Assembly: GCA_028820845.1 (NCBI GenBank)
Contig: JAPPII010000011.1
Location: forward strand, 1-64,000
Direction of reading: 5' to 3'
From: Candidatus Poribacteria bacterium
GTDB taxonomy: Bacteria; Poribacteria; WGA-4E; WGA-3G
DNA length: 64,000 nucleotides
The notes beneath the pieces were generated by a model. The model saw only the letters and a program-made list of their open reading frames with translations. It had not been told where the DNA came from and made no database searches. The position numbers and the translations under genes were made by a program. Positions within the stretch are counted from its first letter, which is position 1; each line of letters starts with the position of its first letter. This document shows, in pieces, positions 26,879 to 34,565 of the stretch.

Positions 26879-28111
26879 ATGTCAAATACATTTAACACCA
26901 TTCCTGAAGCACTCTCTGCAATCCAAAATGGGGAACTGATTGTCGTTGTTGATGAACCCGATCGCGAGAACGAAGGCGATCTCATCATGGCGGCTGAAAA
27001 GGTGACGGCAAAGACTATCAATTTCATGGCGAAATATGGTCGTGGCTTGATATGTTTGCCTACCTGTTCAGAGAGGCTTGCCGAACTCGAACTCTACCCC
27101 ATGGTCGCATCGAATACCGCACAGATGCAAACCGCCTTCACTGTCACAATCGACGCGAAAGAGGTCACGACAGGTATCTCGGCGCAAGAGCGCGCCTATA
27201 CCATCCGCAAATTCATTGACCCAAACGCTACACCCTCAGACTTTGTCCGACCCGGACATATCTTCCCATTGGAAGCGAAACCGGGTGGCGTGCTCCGGCG
27301 CGCCGGTCATACAGAAGCCACTGTCGATTTGGCACGTATGGCAGGACTCTATCCCGCAGGCGTTCTCTGTGAAATACTCAACGAGGACGGAACTATGGCA
27401 CGCGTGCCTGAGTTGCTGGAGTTTGCTGCACAACACCGACTGAAAATTATTACAATTTCCGATTTGATTGCATATCGCCGTCAGACAGAAACCTTGATTC
27501 GGCGAGTTGCGACTGCAGATATTCCAACAGCACACGGTGAATTCAAACTTTACGCCTACGAAAGCACAGATACCGACGGCGAGAGTGTTGAAACCGATAA
27601 AACCCATATCGCACTCACAAAGGGCGATGTTGCCAACGCAGCACCTATCTTGGTCCGTGTCCATTCCCAATGCCTGACGGGTGATGTCTTTGGATCCCTC
27701 AGATGCGATTGTGGTGAGCAGCTTGAGATCGCCTTGCAAAATATTGAGAAAGAGGGCAGGGGTGTGCTCGTCTATATGCGCCAGGAAGGCAGAGGCATGG
27801 GACTCAAAGGGAAACTCCGCGCCTATCAGCTTCAGGACAGCGATGGATTGGACACCGTTGAAGCCAACGAACACCTCGGTTTTCCCGCCGATCTCCGAGA
27901 TTACGGCATCGGGGCGCAGATACTCGCCGACTTGGGGGTTCGGAAAATGCGATTAATGACGAACAACCCCCAGAAAGTTAGAGGGTTAGATGGACATGGA
28001 CTTGAAATTGTCGAACGCGTTCCTTTACAAACCGAGCCGAACCCCTTTAACCGCCGATATTTACAGACGAAACGTTCTAAACTTGGACACCTCCTCTTAG
28101 ACGAGGAATAA
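26879..28111 (+). CDS. ribBA: Bifunctional DHBP synthase / GTP cyclohydrolase II
   Basis: 410 residues supplying both branches of riboflavin synthesis. The N-terminal RibB half makes 3,4-dihydroxy-2-butanone 4-phosphate: acidic loop [30 protein letters not shown] and [17 protein letters not shown]. The C-terminal RibA half hydrolyses [25 protein letters not shown] gives the zinc cysteines, and [21 protein letters not shown] and LTNNP-type [11 protein letters not shown] complete it. Lies 224 nt after ribE with its own leader, so it may be regulated separately from ribD-ribE. Confidence 0.97.
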   Translation: MSNTFNTIPEALSAIQNGELIVVVDEPDRENEGDLIMAAEKVTAKTINFMAKYGRGLICLPTCSERLAELELYPMVASNTAQMQTAFTVTIDAKEVTTGISAQERAYTIRKFIDPNATPSDFVRPGHIFPLEAKPGGVLRRAGHTEATVDLARMAGLYPAGVLCEILNEDGTMARVPELLEFAAQHRLKIITISDLIAYRRQTETLIRRVATADIPTAHGEFKLYAYESTDTDGESVETDKTHIALTKGDVANAAPILVRVHSQCLTGDVFGSLRCDCGEQLEIALQNIEKEGRGVLVYMRQEGRGMGLKGKLRAYQLQDSDGLDTVEANEHLGFPADLRDYGIGAQILADLGVRKMRLMTNNPQKVRGLDGHGLEIVERVPLQTEPNPFNRRYLQTKRSKLGHLLLDEE

Positions 28112-28197
28112 ATTTCTGTCTGGGATCAGGCATCCAGATTCCTGCTGGCTTGTTGTTCCCGAAAATTGTTCAAACTTTGGTGAATTGTTAGGAAACT

Positions 28198-28280
28198 TTT
28201 CATAACCCAGATGGGTTCAACTTAACCAGAAACCACCGTGAAACGAAGTGGAACGGTGACCAGATTTAATAGTTAAAAAA
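28198..28280 (+). promoter_or_regulatory. Leader of ribH, similar to the ribBA leader
   Basis: TTTCATAAC, a small stem CCCAGATGGG, CTTAACC-AGAAACC, then CCAC/GTGG closing CGTGAAACGAA, then GGAACGGTGACCAGATTTAA and TAGTTAAAA up to the ATG. It matches the ribBA leader in the same order, without the insert. Possible shared cis-regulatory RNA. Confidence 0.5.
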
Positions 28281-28766
28281 ATGGCAAATGTTTATGAAGG
28301 ACATCTTCTCGGCGAAGGTCTCACATTCGGGATTGTTGTAAGCCGATTCAATAGTTTTGTTACCGAAAAACTCCTTGGCGGTGCGTTGGATGCCCTAAAG
28401 CGACACGGCGTTGACTTGGATGAGGTCGATGTTTTTTGGACATCGGGTGCTTTTGAGATTCCCGCAATCGCCAAACGTCTTGCAGGCAGTGAAAAGTATG
28501 ATGCCGTTCTCTGCTTGGGTGCCGTCATCCGAGGCGCGACACCCCATTTTGACTACGTTGCTGCTGAGAGTGCGAAGGGAATTGCCCAAGCATCTGTCAA
28601 TACAGACACGCCAGTCATCTACGGGGTCATCACCACAGATACAATAGAGCAGGCACTTGAACGCGCTGGAATAAAGGCAGGAAACAAAGGCTTTGAAGCG
28701 GCTGTCGCTGGGATTGAGACGGCGAATCTTTACAGAACGATTGATAAAGCCCTGAATAATAGATAG
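28281..28766 (+). CDS. ribH: 6,7-dimethyl-8-ribityllumazine synthase
   Basis: Lumazine synthase, 161 residues, joining the ribBA and ribD products before riboflavin synthase. Motifs: [39 protein letters not shown] (with the catalytic His of the RGxTxHxDYV segment), [11 protein letters not shown] and AGNKGFEAA. It normally forms an icosahedral or pentameric assembly. The stop codon TAG straddles the left end of a MITE-like element: the T is host sequence and AG belongs to the element's terminal repeat. Confidence 0.96.
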   Translation: MANVYEGHLLGEGLTFGIVVSRFNSFVTEKLLGGALDALKRHGVDLDEVDVFWTSGAFEIPAIAKRLAGSEKYDAVLCLGAVIRGATPHFDYVAAESAKGIAQASVNTDTPVIYGVITTDTIEQALERAGIKAGNKGFEAAVAGIETANLYRTIDKALNNR

Positions 28767-29009
28767 GACTTACGCATTCCAGTGGTAGGTGCGGTTTGTA
28801 ACCGTACCTTATGCATTCCAGTGGTAGGTGCGGTTTGTAACCGTACCTTACGCATTCCAGTGGTAGGTGCGGTTTGTAACCGTACCTTATGTATTCCAGT
28901 GGTAGGTGCGGTTTGTAACCGCACCTTATGTATTCCAGTGGTAGGTGCGGTTTGTAACCGCACCGGCTGCGTCGGAATGAGTGAATTTCTTTGATTCTGC
29001 GTAAGTCCT
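28765..29009. mobile_element. MITE-like element carrying a hairpin array
   Basis: Terminal inverted repeats AGGACTTACGCA (28765-28776) and TGCGTAAGTCCT (28998-29009) are perfect over 12 bp. The 7-mer AATAGAT directly precedes the left end (28758-28764) and recurs 1 nt after the right end (29011-29017), as expected for a target duplication. No transposase is inside; the interior is mostly the 39-bp array. Confidence 0.7.
28773..28967. repeat. Tandem array, five 39-bp units, each a hairpin
   Basis: The motif GTGGTAGGTGCGGTTTGTAA starts at 28782, 28821, 28860, 28899 and 28938, exactly 39 nt apart. Each unit contains GGTGCGGTT-TGT-AACCGCACC or its AACCGTACC variant, so each folds alone. Units differ at 1-3 positions. 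39 is a multiple of three, so ORFs cross the array without stops; these are not genes. Confidence 0.93.
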
Positions 29010-29059
29010 GAATAGATAAACATAAGTTCAATACGGGAGCGTTTATTTTTTTAAATTTC

Positions 29060-29174
29060 CATCTGGAAGCCCGAACTTGTTCGGGACAGAACGAGGCGTT
29101 TATTTTTTTATAATTTGCATCTGGGAAGCCCGAACTTGTTCGGGACAGATCGCACGGACCCGAATAAATTCGGG
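29060..29174. repeat. Three hairpins of the CCCGAA/TTCGGG type
   Basis: CCCGAA-CTTG-TTCGGG at 29070-29085 and 29129-29144, and CCCGAA-TAAA-TTCGGG at 29159-29174. The first two lie in a directly repeated block of about 58 nt (GCGTTTATTTTTTT... CATCTGG...GGACAGA). Related copies are at 43466 and 60286. Confidence 0.8.
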
Positions 29175-29237
29175 CATCCGAGTACGAATGAACTATAGGG
29201 ACCCCCGTCTGAGTCGCGGATTATATACAGAAAAAAT

Positions 29238-29858
29238 ATGGTTGCAATCATAGATTACGATGCCGGTAACCTAACGAGTGTTGCGCGCGCATTGGCACAT
29301 CTCGGTTACGAAAATCGGATTACCTTTGATGCTGAAACGATAGCCGCCGCTGAACGCGTTATTTTCCCTGGTGTCGGCGCGGCAAAAGCCACGATGGAGA
29401 CGCTGCAAAAGCGCGGACTCGATGAGGTCTTGGTTGATTTTTATCGGACTGGCAAGCCGATGCTCGGTATCTGTATCGGTATCCAGATTCTTTTTGAGCA
29501 CAGCGAAGAAGAGGACGCCGAGTGCCTCGATCTCCTACCGGGATATGTAAAAAAGTATCCGACGACCCGGACAGGTTCGGGGACCGAAATGTTAAAGGTA
29601 CCACAGATCGGATGGAACGAAGTCTACCAAACGGCATCACACCCAATCTTCAAAGACGTTCCGAATCCTGCGCACTTCTATTTTGTTAATTCCTATTACC
29701 CTGTTCCGGCAAAACAGGGCATTGTTATCGGAAAAACGAAGTATGGGCTTGAGTTCTGTAGCGCGATTGCGCATGATAATCTCATTGCAACACAGTTCCA
29801 CCTCGAAAAGAGCGGACGCGTCGGGTTAAAGATGCTCAATAATTTCTTAGCTTTGTAA
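29238..29858 (+). CDS. hisH: Imidazole glycerol phosphate synthase glutaminase subunit HisH
   Basis: Class I glutamine amidotransferase of 206 residues, supplying ammonia to HisF in histidine synthesis. MVAIIDYDAGNLTSV starts the domain; the oxyanion/nucleophile segment is PMLGICIGIQILFE (Cys about 77), and the His-Glu pair is in ATQFHLEKSG. PQIGWNEV and HFYFVNSYY are typical of HisH. No other his gene is in the window, so it is separated from its operon. Confidence 0.93.
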   Translation: MVAIIDYDAGNLTSVARALAHLGYENRITFDAETIAAAERVIFPGVGAAKATMETLQKRGLDEVLVDFYRTGKPMLGICIGIQILFEHSEEEDAECLDLLPGYVKKYPTTRTGSGTEMLKVPQIGWNEVYQTASHPIFKDVPNPAHFYFVNSYYPVPAKQGIVIGKTKYGLEFCSAIAHDNLIATQFHLEKSGRVGLKMLNNFLAL

Positions 29859-29882
29859 TCGTGTCTGAACCGTTAAAAAACC

Positions 29883-29965
29883 TTTCATAATCTAAAACAG
29901 GGCTTTAACCAATTTTAGATCGGTGTTGACAACGGAAACACCGCTCAGACATAATCGTTAAAAGG
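29883..29965 (+). promoter_or_regulatory. Structured leader of the sensor kinase gene, weakly like the rib leaders
   Basis: CTTTCATAATC at the start, CTTTAACC in the middle and TAATCGTTAAAA before the ATG echo the order in the ribBA and ribH leaders. Two stems: TCTAAAA/TTTTAGA (29891-29918) and CGGTGTT/AACACCG (29921-29943). Similarity is short; it may be the same repeat family or chance. Confidence 0.3.
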
Positions 29966-31549
29966 ATGCTAACGTTTTTTCTCGCGCTTCTTGTCCTCCT
30001 CGTCAATGTTGGTACGCATCTGTTTCAGATGCAGGAATATTATATCGCAGTGAGCCACTGCTACTATGGCGTGATGATTCTCGCTGTGATATATGCTCGA
30101 CCTCGTGAACAAAACGTCTTGTTCGGCATTACGACGGTAGCCAATTGGGCTTATGTTTTTCGCTATCCGACGCACACTGAAAGCACGATTGTCGCGCTCC
30201 TTTATCCGTTTCTTGTCTTCGGTATTATCCGTGTCATTCGTCAATTCCAGACCCAACGCCGTAGCGGTGCCGCCGAAATAGAGGAGATTAACAGTGTCAA
30301 TGCGAATTTAGAGAAACAGGTCCGGGACATTTCTACGCTGTTTGAGGTGAGCCAAGCGGCGAACGCGAACCTTGAGTTAAAAGGTCTCTTTCAACGCATC
30401 ATTGAGATCCTCTCTAAACGGCTTGGTATATACCGCGGGGCTTTGCATCTCTATGAGAATGGGAAGGTCGTTACTTCGGTGGAAACCGTCTTAGGACTTA
30501 CACCCGCTGAGATGAAACGCGGCACTGACAATCAGATAGAAGACATTCAGCGACAGGTGCTTGAATCCGGTAAAGCGATCGGTGTTCCGCAAACTCGGAA
30601 TCCGCGGAGCTACGTTAAACTCTTTGAACCGGAGAGTGTTGAGTCGAAAGATATAATCGCCTTCTGGTGTATCCCGATTATTATAGAAGAGCAGGTCATC
30701 GGTACATTAACGATTGACAAGGCATCGGATGAATTTTCAGCAGAGGACGACCGACGACTATTGACGATTATTGCGTCAACCATCGCGCAACGGGTCAAGA
30801 TTCAACAAACAATTGACGCACTCGTCGAGTCAGAACGGATGGCAACGCTTGGCAGATTGGTCCGAACCATCGCACACGAGGTGCGAAATCCTTTGGGGAG
30901 TATCCGACTTGGCACCCAATTGCTTCAACATGCGGATACGGTGGAATCGGATTCTCAAGTCGAGACGTATTCCGATCAGATACAGCTCTCTCAAAATGAG
31001 ATTAAGGAATACACCGGAATCATTATCAAAGAGGTGGACAGACTCAACCGATTTATTGAGCAGTTGCTCGCCTTCAGTAAACCGGCGATGCAAGCCGCAA
31101 AACAGAAGGACATTCATCACCTACTTGAGAATAGTCTCGCTATCTGTCGTCCCGAATTAGAACATCGGGCAATCACAATCGCCACCCAATATGACAGCAA
31201 TTGCCCGCTGGTCAAGATAAATGAAGATGGGATTACACAGGTGCTCCTCAACCTGTTTTACAATGCTATTGAGGCAATGGATACAGAAGGGACATTAACG
31301 GTTCAGACAGAATACCTACAGGAAACTGGGGTCGTCCGGGTACGAATTCAGGATGATGGTCCCGGAATTTCGTCCGAAGATGTGCCAATGCTTTTTGATC
31401 CATTTTATACGACCAAACAAAAAGGGACGGGGCTCGGACTTTATATTAGCCAAAAAATTCTCGCCGAACACCAAGCGAGTATTGAAGTTGATCCGAACCT
31501 TGATGTCGGCACAGCCTTCATTATGTCGCTGCCAGTGAATAGCAGTTAG
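29966..31549 (+). CDS. Membrane sensor histidine kinase with GAF domain (NtrB-like)
   Basis: 527 residues. Three to four hydrophobic segments occupy about residues 1-95, a short helical linker leads to a GAF domain (about 115-275: LFEVSQAANANLELKGLFQR, CIPIIIEEQVIGTLTID), then HisKA and HATPase. H-box TIAHEVRNPLGSI gives the phosphorylated His (about 303); N-box LLNLFYNAIEAM, G1 QDDGPGIS and G2 GTGLGLYIS are intact. Phosphodonor for the sigma54 regulator encoded next, 78 nt downstream. The signal sensed is unknown. Confidence 0.93.
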   Translation: MLTFFLALLVLLVNVGTHLFQMQEYYIAVSHCYYGVMILAVIYARPREQNVLFGITTVANWAYVFRYPTHTESTIVALLYPFLVFGIIRVIRQFQTQRRSGAAEIEEINSVNANLEKQVRDISTLFEVSQAANANLELKGLFQRIIEILSKRLGIYRGALHLYENGKVVTSVETVLGLTPAEMKRGTDNQIEDIQRQVLESGKAIGVPQTRNPRSYVKLFEPESVESKDIIAFWCIPIIIEEQVIGTLTIDKASDEFSAEDDRRLLTIIASTIAQRVKIQQTIDALVESERMATLGRLVRTIAHEVRNPLGSIRLGTQLLQHADTVESDSQVETYSDQIQLSQNEIKEYTGIIIKEVDRLNRFIEQLLAFSKPAMQAAKQKDIHHLLENSLAICRPELEHRAITIATQYDSNCPLVKINEDGITQVLLNLFYNAIEAMDTEGTLTVQTEYLQETGVVRVRIQDDGPGISSEDVPMLFDPFYTTKQKGTGLGLYISQKILAEHQASIEVDPNLDVGTAFIMSLPVNSS

Positions 31550-31558
31550 CGGTCCGCG

Positions 31559-31601
31559 ATTCGCAAAGAGGAGGTTCCGTAACGCTTGCATCTTTGCGAA
31601 T
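31559..31601. repeat. Inverted repeat between kinase and regulator genes
   Basis: ATTCGCAAAGA (31559-31569) and TCTTTGCGAAT (31591-31601), 11-bp arms around a 21-nt loop, followed by the short direct repeats TAATAGCGAATAGCGAAT. Similar GCTAATCGC/GCGAATAGC-rich sequence fills 34458-34530. Confidence 0.65.
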
Positions 31602-31627
31602 TGCTAACGACTAATAGCGAATAGCGA

Positions 31628-33061
31628 ATGGTTAAAAGTATGTCAAATGTAGTGCTTATTGCTGACGATGATGATAGTCTTCGACACATCCTCGCGGCCA
31701 CCCTTGAAAAAGCAGGATACAAGACCCTCAGAGCGCGAAATGGGAATGAAACTTTGGCGCATGTCAAGCGCGCCGATATTGATGTTATTCTGCTCGATAT
31801 TTGGTTAGGCGATGTCAATGGACTTGAATTAATCGAGGAAATCCAAAAATATAATAGCACCGCCGCAATCGTTGTAATTACCGCACACGGGACGACGCAG
31901 ACGGCCATTGATGCAGCGAAGCAACGGGCGTATGGGTATCTGACAAAACCGATTGATCAGAGGCAGCTCCTGGATCTTGTGTCGCGCGCTGCCGCCGCTA
32001 CGAACCAAACGAAGGATGTCAAAACATCGGTGTTGCCTGATGTCAATAGACAAGGCAGAATGGTCGGGCAGAGTCCAGCGATGCAGGAGGTATATCTTAA
32101 GATTGGGCGCGCTGCGGTTAGCGACGAAACGGTTCTTGTTTTAGGTGAAAGCGGGACAGGTAAGGAGTTGGTTGCCCAATTGATACACCAAAACAGCCAT
32201 CGGGCACACAATCCTTTCGTCATCGTCGATTGTGGTGCTATGCCGTCGAGTCTCATAGAGAGCACACTCTTTGGACACGTCAAAGGGGCGTACACCGATG
32301 CGCACACCGCAAGGACAGGGAAATTTCAGCAGGCAGATGGCGGGACTATCTTTCTCGATGAAATCGGAGAATTGCCGGTTGAGGTCCAAATGAAACTGCT
32401 CCGTGTGCTACAGGAGCGCGAAGTAGAGCCGATGGGTGGGATGGAAACGCACCCTATTGATGTTCGTATTATCGCCGCCACCAACCGCAGCCTTGAAGCC
32501 GCAATTGCGCAGAAGGCGTTCAGGGAGGATCTTTACTATCGTCTCAACGTCATCCCGATCTCTCTACCACCGCTCCGTGAACGGAAAGAGGACATCTCAG
32601 AACTCATAGATCTGTTTACCCACCGGTTCGTCGAGGAATACCAGCTCCCGGAAATCCGCATCTCTACAGAGGTCGTCAAACTCCTCACGGCTTATGAATG
32701 GCCCGGCAACGTTCGCGAATTGGAAAATGCTATCAAACGTGCATTGGTGATGTGTGCTGGACAGATGCTGCTGCCTGAGCATTTCGACCCGATTCTGAAT
32801 GAACCGAGTTCGCTGAGTCCTGCGCAACAAGGAAACCTTGATGCACAGATTTATGGGTTGCTTCATGCGTATGTGGAACAACACATGGAATCCGAAACGC
32901 CGCCGGGTGAACTTTACGCTGAGATCCGCGCTATCTTTGAGAAGCCCCTCTTTAAAATTGTGCTGGAACACACCAACGGAAATCGAAGTAAGGCGGCAGA
33001 CATCCTCGGTATTAACCGAAACACACTCCATACGAAACTTGTTGAGTATAAATTGGTTTAA
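31628..33061 (+). CDS. Sigma54-dependent response regulator (NtrC family) with GAYTDA loop
   Basis: 477 residues. Receiver domain: acidic pair DDDD near the start, phosphoacceptor Asp in VILLDIW (about 56), TAHG and KPID. AAA+ domain: Walker A GESGTGKE, Walker B GGTIFLDEIGEL, PPLRERKEDI, and YEWPGNVRELENAI. The sigma54-contact loop reads GAYTDA (about residue 220) rather than the usual GAFTGA. A Fis-type helix-turn-helix ends the protein (NRSKAADILGINRNTLHTKL). Start may be the internal ATG at 31640. Partner of the kinase encoded upstream. Confidence 0.94.
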   Translation: MVKSMSNVVLIADDDDSLRHILAATLEKAGYKTLRARNGNETLAHVKRADIDVILLDIWLGDVNGLELIEEIQKYNSTAAIVVITAHGTTQTAIDAAKQRAYGYLTKPIDQRQLLDLVSRAAAATNQTKDVKTSVLPDVNRQGRMVGQSPAMQEVYLKIGRAAVSDETVLVLGESGTGKELVAQLIHQNSHRAHNPFVIVDCGAMPSSLIESTLFGHVKGAYTDAHTARTGKFQQADGGTIFLDEIGELPVEVQMKLLRVLQEREVEPMGGMETHPIDVRIIAATNRSLEAAIAQKAFREDLYYRLNVIPISLPPLRERKEDISELIDLFTHRFVEEYQLPEIRISTEVVKLLTAYEWPGNVRELENAIKRALVMCAGQMLLPEHFDPILNEPSSLSPAQQGNLDAQIYGLLHAYVEQHMESETPPGELYAEIRAIFEKPLFKIVLEHTNGNRSKAADILGINRNTLHTKLVEYKLV

Positions 33062-33062
33062 A

Positions 33063-33237
33063 GGTTATAAGTTAACGTGAGTTCGATAATAGGTTCTACT
33101 TGTAGCGCAAACTGTTAGTTTGCGCAGGACACGCTACAAACTAAAAAGTTTATGGCACAATTTATGTTGTAACTGGGTGCAGATTGTCCGTTTAGCACTG
33201 ACGAAGTGTTTAATCGAATTGATGTTAACTTATAACC
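33063..33237. mobile_element. Second MITE-like element (175 bp)
   Basis: Perfect 14-bp terminal repeats GGTTATAAGTTAAC (33063-33076) and GTTAACTTATAACC (33224-33237); pairing extends inward to 24 bp with three mismatches (GTGAGTTCGA against ATCAATTCGA). It contains a perfect hairpin GCGCAAACT-GTT-AGTTTGCGC (33105-33125). No ORF. It starts 2 nt after the stop of the sigma54 regulator gene. Confidence 0.65.
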
Positions 33238-33282
33238 AACAACCCTAAATAAATTGAAGGACAACAAGGAAAAATAAAACTA

Positions 33283-33585
33283 ATGGATTTAGGAAAAGTT
33301 ATTGGCACTGTCGTCGCGACCCGAAAAGATCCGAGCTTGGAAGGCACACGTCTCTTGCTTGTACAACCTTTAGACGAGAAATATAAGCCCATTTCTGAAC
33401 CGCTCGTGGCAGTTGACACCTTACACGACGCAGGTGTGGATGAAATTGTCTACATCGTTACTGGCGGTGATGCCATGGGCATTGTACCGGGAAAACGGAT
33501 GCCGGTTGATGTTGCCATCGTTGGCATTGTCGATTCGCTTTCTCTGCTTGATGAAGCAGACACAGGCTCAGAAGTGGGAAATTGA
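33283..33585 (+). CDS. EutN/CcmL-type microcompartment vertex protein, copy 1
   Basis: Pentameric BMC-P shell protein of 100 residues. The family pattern is clear: MDLGKVIGTVVATRKDPSLEGTRLL, LVQPLD, LVAVDTLHDAGVDEIVYIV, GDAMGIV and DVAIVGIVDSL. Such proteins cap the vertices of bacterial microcompartments. The next gene, 3 nt downstream, encodes a second one. No hexameric BMC-H protein or encapsulated enzyme is in the window. Confidence 0.93.
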   Translation: MDLGKVIGTVVATRKDPSLEGTRLLLVQPLDEKYKPISEPLVAVDTLHDAGVDEIVYIVTGGDAMGIVPGKRMPVDVAIVGIVDSLSLLDEADTGSEVGN

Positions 33586-33588
33586 AAA

Positions 33589-33876
33589 ATGTACCTTGCC
33601 AAAGTAATCGGAAAAGCCGTTTCTGTCGTTAAACATCCTGCATACCAAAATCGGACGCTGCTGCTTATTCAACCGCTGAGTCTGAAATCGCAACTTGTTC
33701 GCACCCCAACGATTGCTGTTGACTATGTGGGTGCGGGTGAGGGGGACACCGTGATTGTAGGAGCAGGTCCTGGTGTCGCACAAGAGGTCTTCGGTGTTGA
33801 AGATGCACCGATTCGTGAGCTCGTCATGGGTATTGTAGACCATTTTGATATAACTTTTCAGGAGGAGGAAGCATGA
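33589..33876 (+). CDS. EutN/CcmL-type microcompartment vertex protein, copy 2
   Basis: 95-residue BMC-P protein, diverged from the preceding one: MYLAKVIGKAVSVVKHPAYQNRTLLLIQPL, AVDYVGAGEGDTVIVGAGPG and VMGIVDHFDI. The glycine-rich AGPG loop at the pore end replaces GGDAMG of copy 1. The last codons overlap the start of the lipoprotein gene by 4 nt. Two different vertex proteins in tandem suggest paralogous pentamers for one shell or for two shell types. Confidence 0.93.
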   Translation: MYLAKVIGKAVSVVKHPAYQNRTLLLIQPLSLKSQLVRTPTIAVDYVGAGEGDTVIVGAGPGVAQEVFGVEDAPIRELVMGIVDHFDITFQEEEA

Positions 33877-34463
33877 AACGCGCTATTACACTTTTCGGTA
33901 CTGTTTTGTTTTTCTGCTTACACTTCAGTGCTTGTAGAATGGCACAGGTGTTATCGACCCAATACAGCCAAAATATTGCACAAGCCGCCTACGGCACGGA
34001 GTCAAATCATCCGGGTATGAACGATGGGAACCTTGAGACGCTTGCCACACTTCCGGCGGAAAATGAGCGGAACTTTGTTATCCGGTTTGCTGAGATCCAT
34101 CCCGTGCGAAAGATCGTTATTCACAATGGGAACCTTTTCCGGTTTGAAATGCAATATTTAAACGATGAAACTGGAGAGTGGGAGACTTTTGATACGATTA
34201 TTCAGCGACGTAATATTGGCGACGAACGCGCACAAGCCGAATTCGTTTTTGATAGATTGAACTTTCAGACGCGGATGATTCGGATTGTTGTTACCCGAAC
34301 TGTTGATGATGTAATCGTGAATAAGATGATCGCGGAACCCGATGATAAAATTGTTGACCAGCGGAAAACGCTTGCCGGTTTCTACTACCCACATTATCGT
34401 GTCATGCAGCCCGCGATGGCTCAAATTCGAGAAATTGAGATTTACCATCTTGCTAATCGCTAA
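33873..34463 (+). CDS. Predicted lipoprotein, discoidin-like beta-sandwich
   Basis: 196 residues. N-terminal hydrophobic leader ends in lipobox FSAC (Cys 21), so it should be lipidated. NIAQAAYGTESNHPGMNDGN followed by FVIRFAEIHPVRKIVIHNGN and WETFDTI resembles an F5/8 type C (discoidin) galactose-binding fold; the assignment is by pattern only. Its ATG overlaps the stop of the second vertex protein gene (ATGA), which couples it to the microcompartment genes although a lipoprotein cannot be inside a shell. Confidence 0.75.
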   Translation: MKRAITLFGTVLFFCLHFSACRMAQVLSTQYSQNIAQAAYGTESNHPGMNDGNLETLATLPAENERNFVIRFAEIHPVRKIVIHNGNLFRFEMQYLNDETGEWETFDTIIQRRNIGDERAQAEFVFDRLNFQTRMIRIVVTRTVDDVIVNKMIAEPDDKIVDQRKTLAGFYYPHYRVMQPAMAQIREIEIYHLANR

Positions 34464-34565
34464 TCGCGTACCGCTATTCGCTTTACGTTTTTCCTTCTTT
34501 GCTATTCGCGGTTTGCTAATCGCTTCTTCGCGGACCGCGATGAGCTATTTTGGAGTTACTCTTTA
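34464..34565. other. Spacer rich in GCTAATCGC/GCGGTCCGCG short repeats
   Basis: About 100 nt of related short words (CTAATCGC, GCTATTCGC, GCGGACCGCG), similar to those around 31550-31625. Probably expanded low-complexity repeat. No gene. Confidence 0.5.

Noticed and set aside
27236-27874. 212-aa minus-strand ORF
   Set aside because: Antisense shadow of ribBA, which is conserved throughout.
28773-28967. Regular repeats resembling a CRISPR array
   Set aside because: The 39-nt units are contiguous and nearly identical; there are no unique spacers and no cas genes. It is a tandem hairpin array inside a MITE-like element.
28630-29031. ORFs across the 39-bp array encoding repetitive peptides such as GYKPHLPLE
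   Set aside because: The unit length is a multiple of three, so frames stay open automatically; there is no start context and the units are DNA palindromes.
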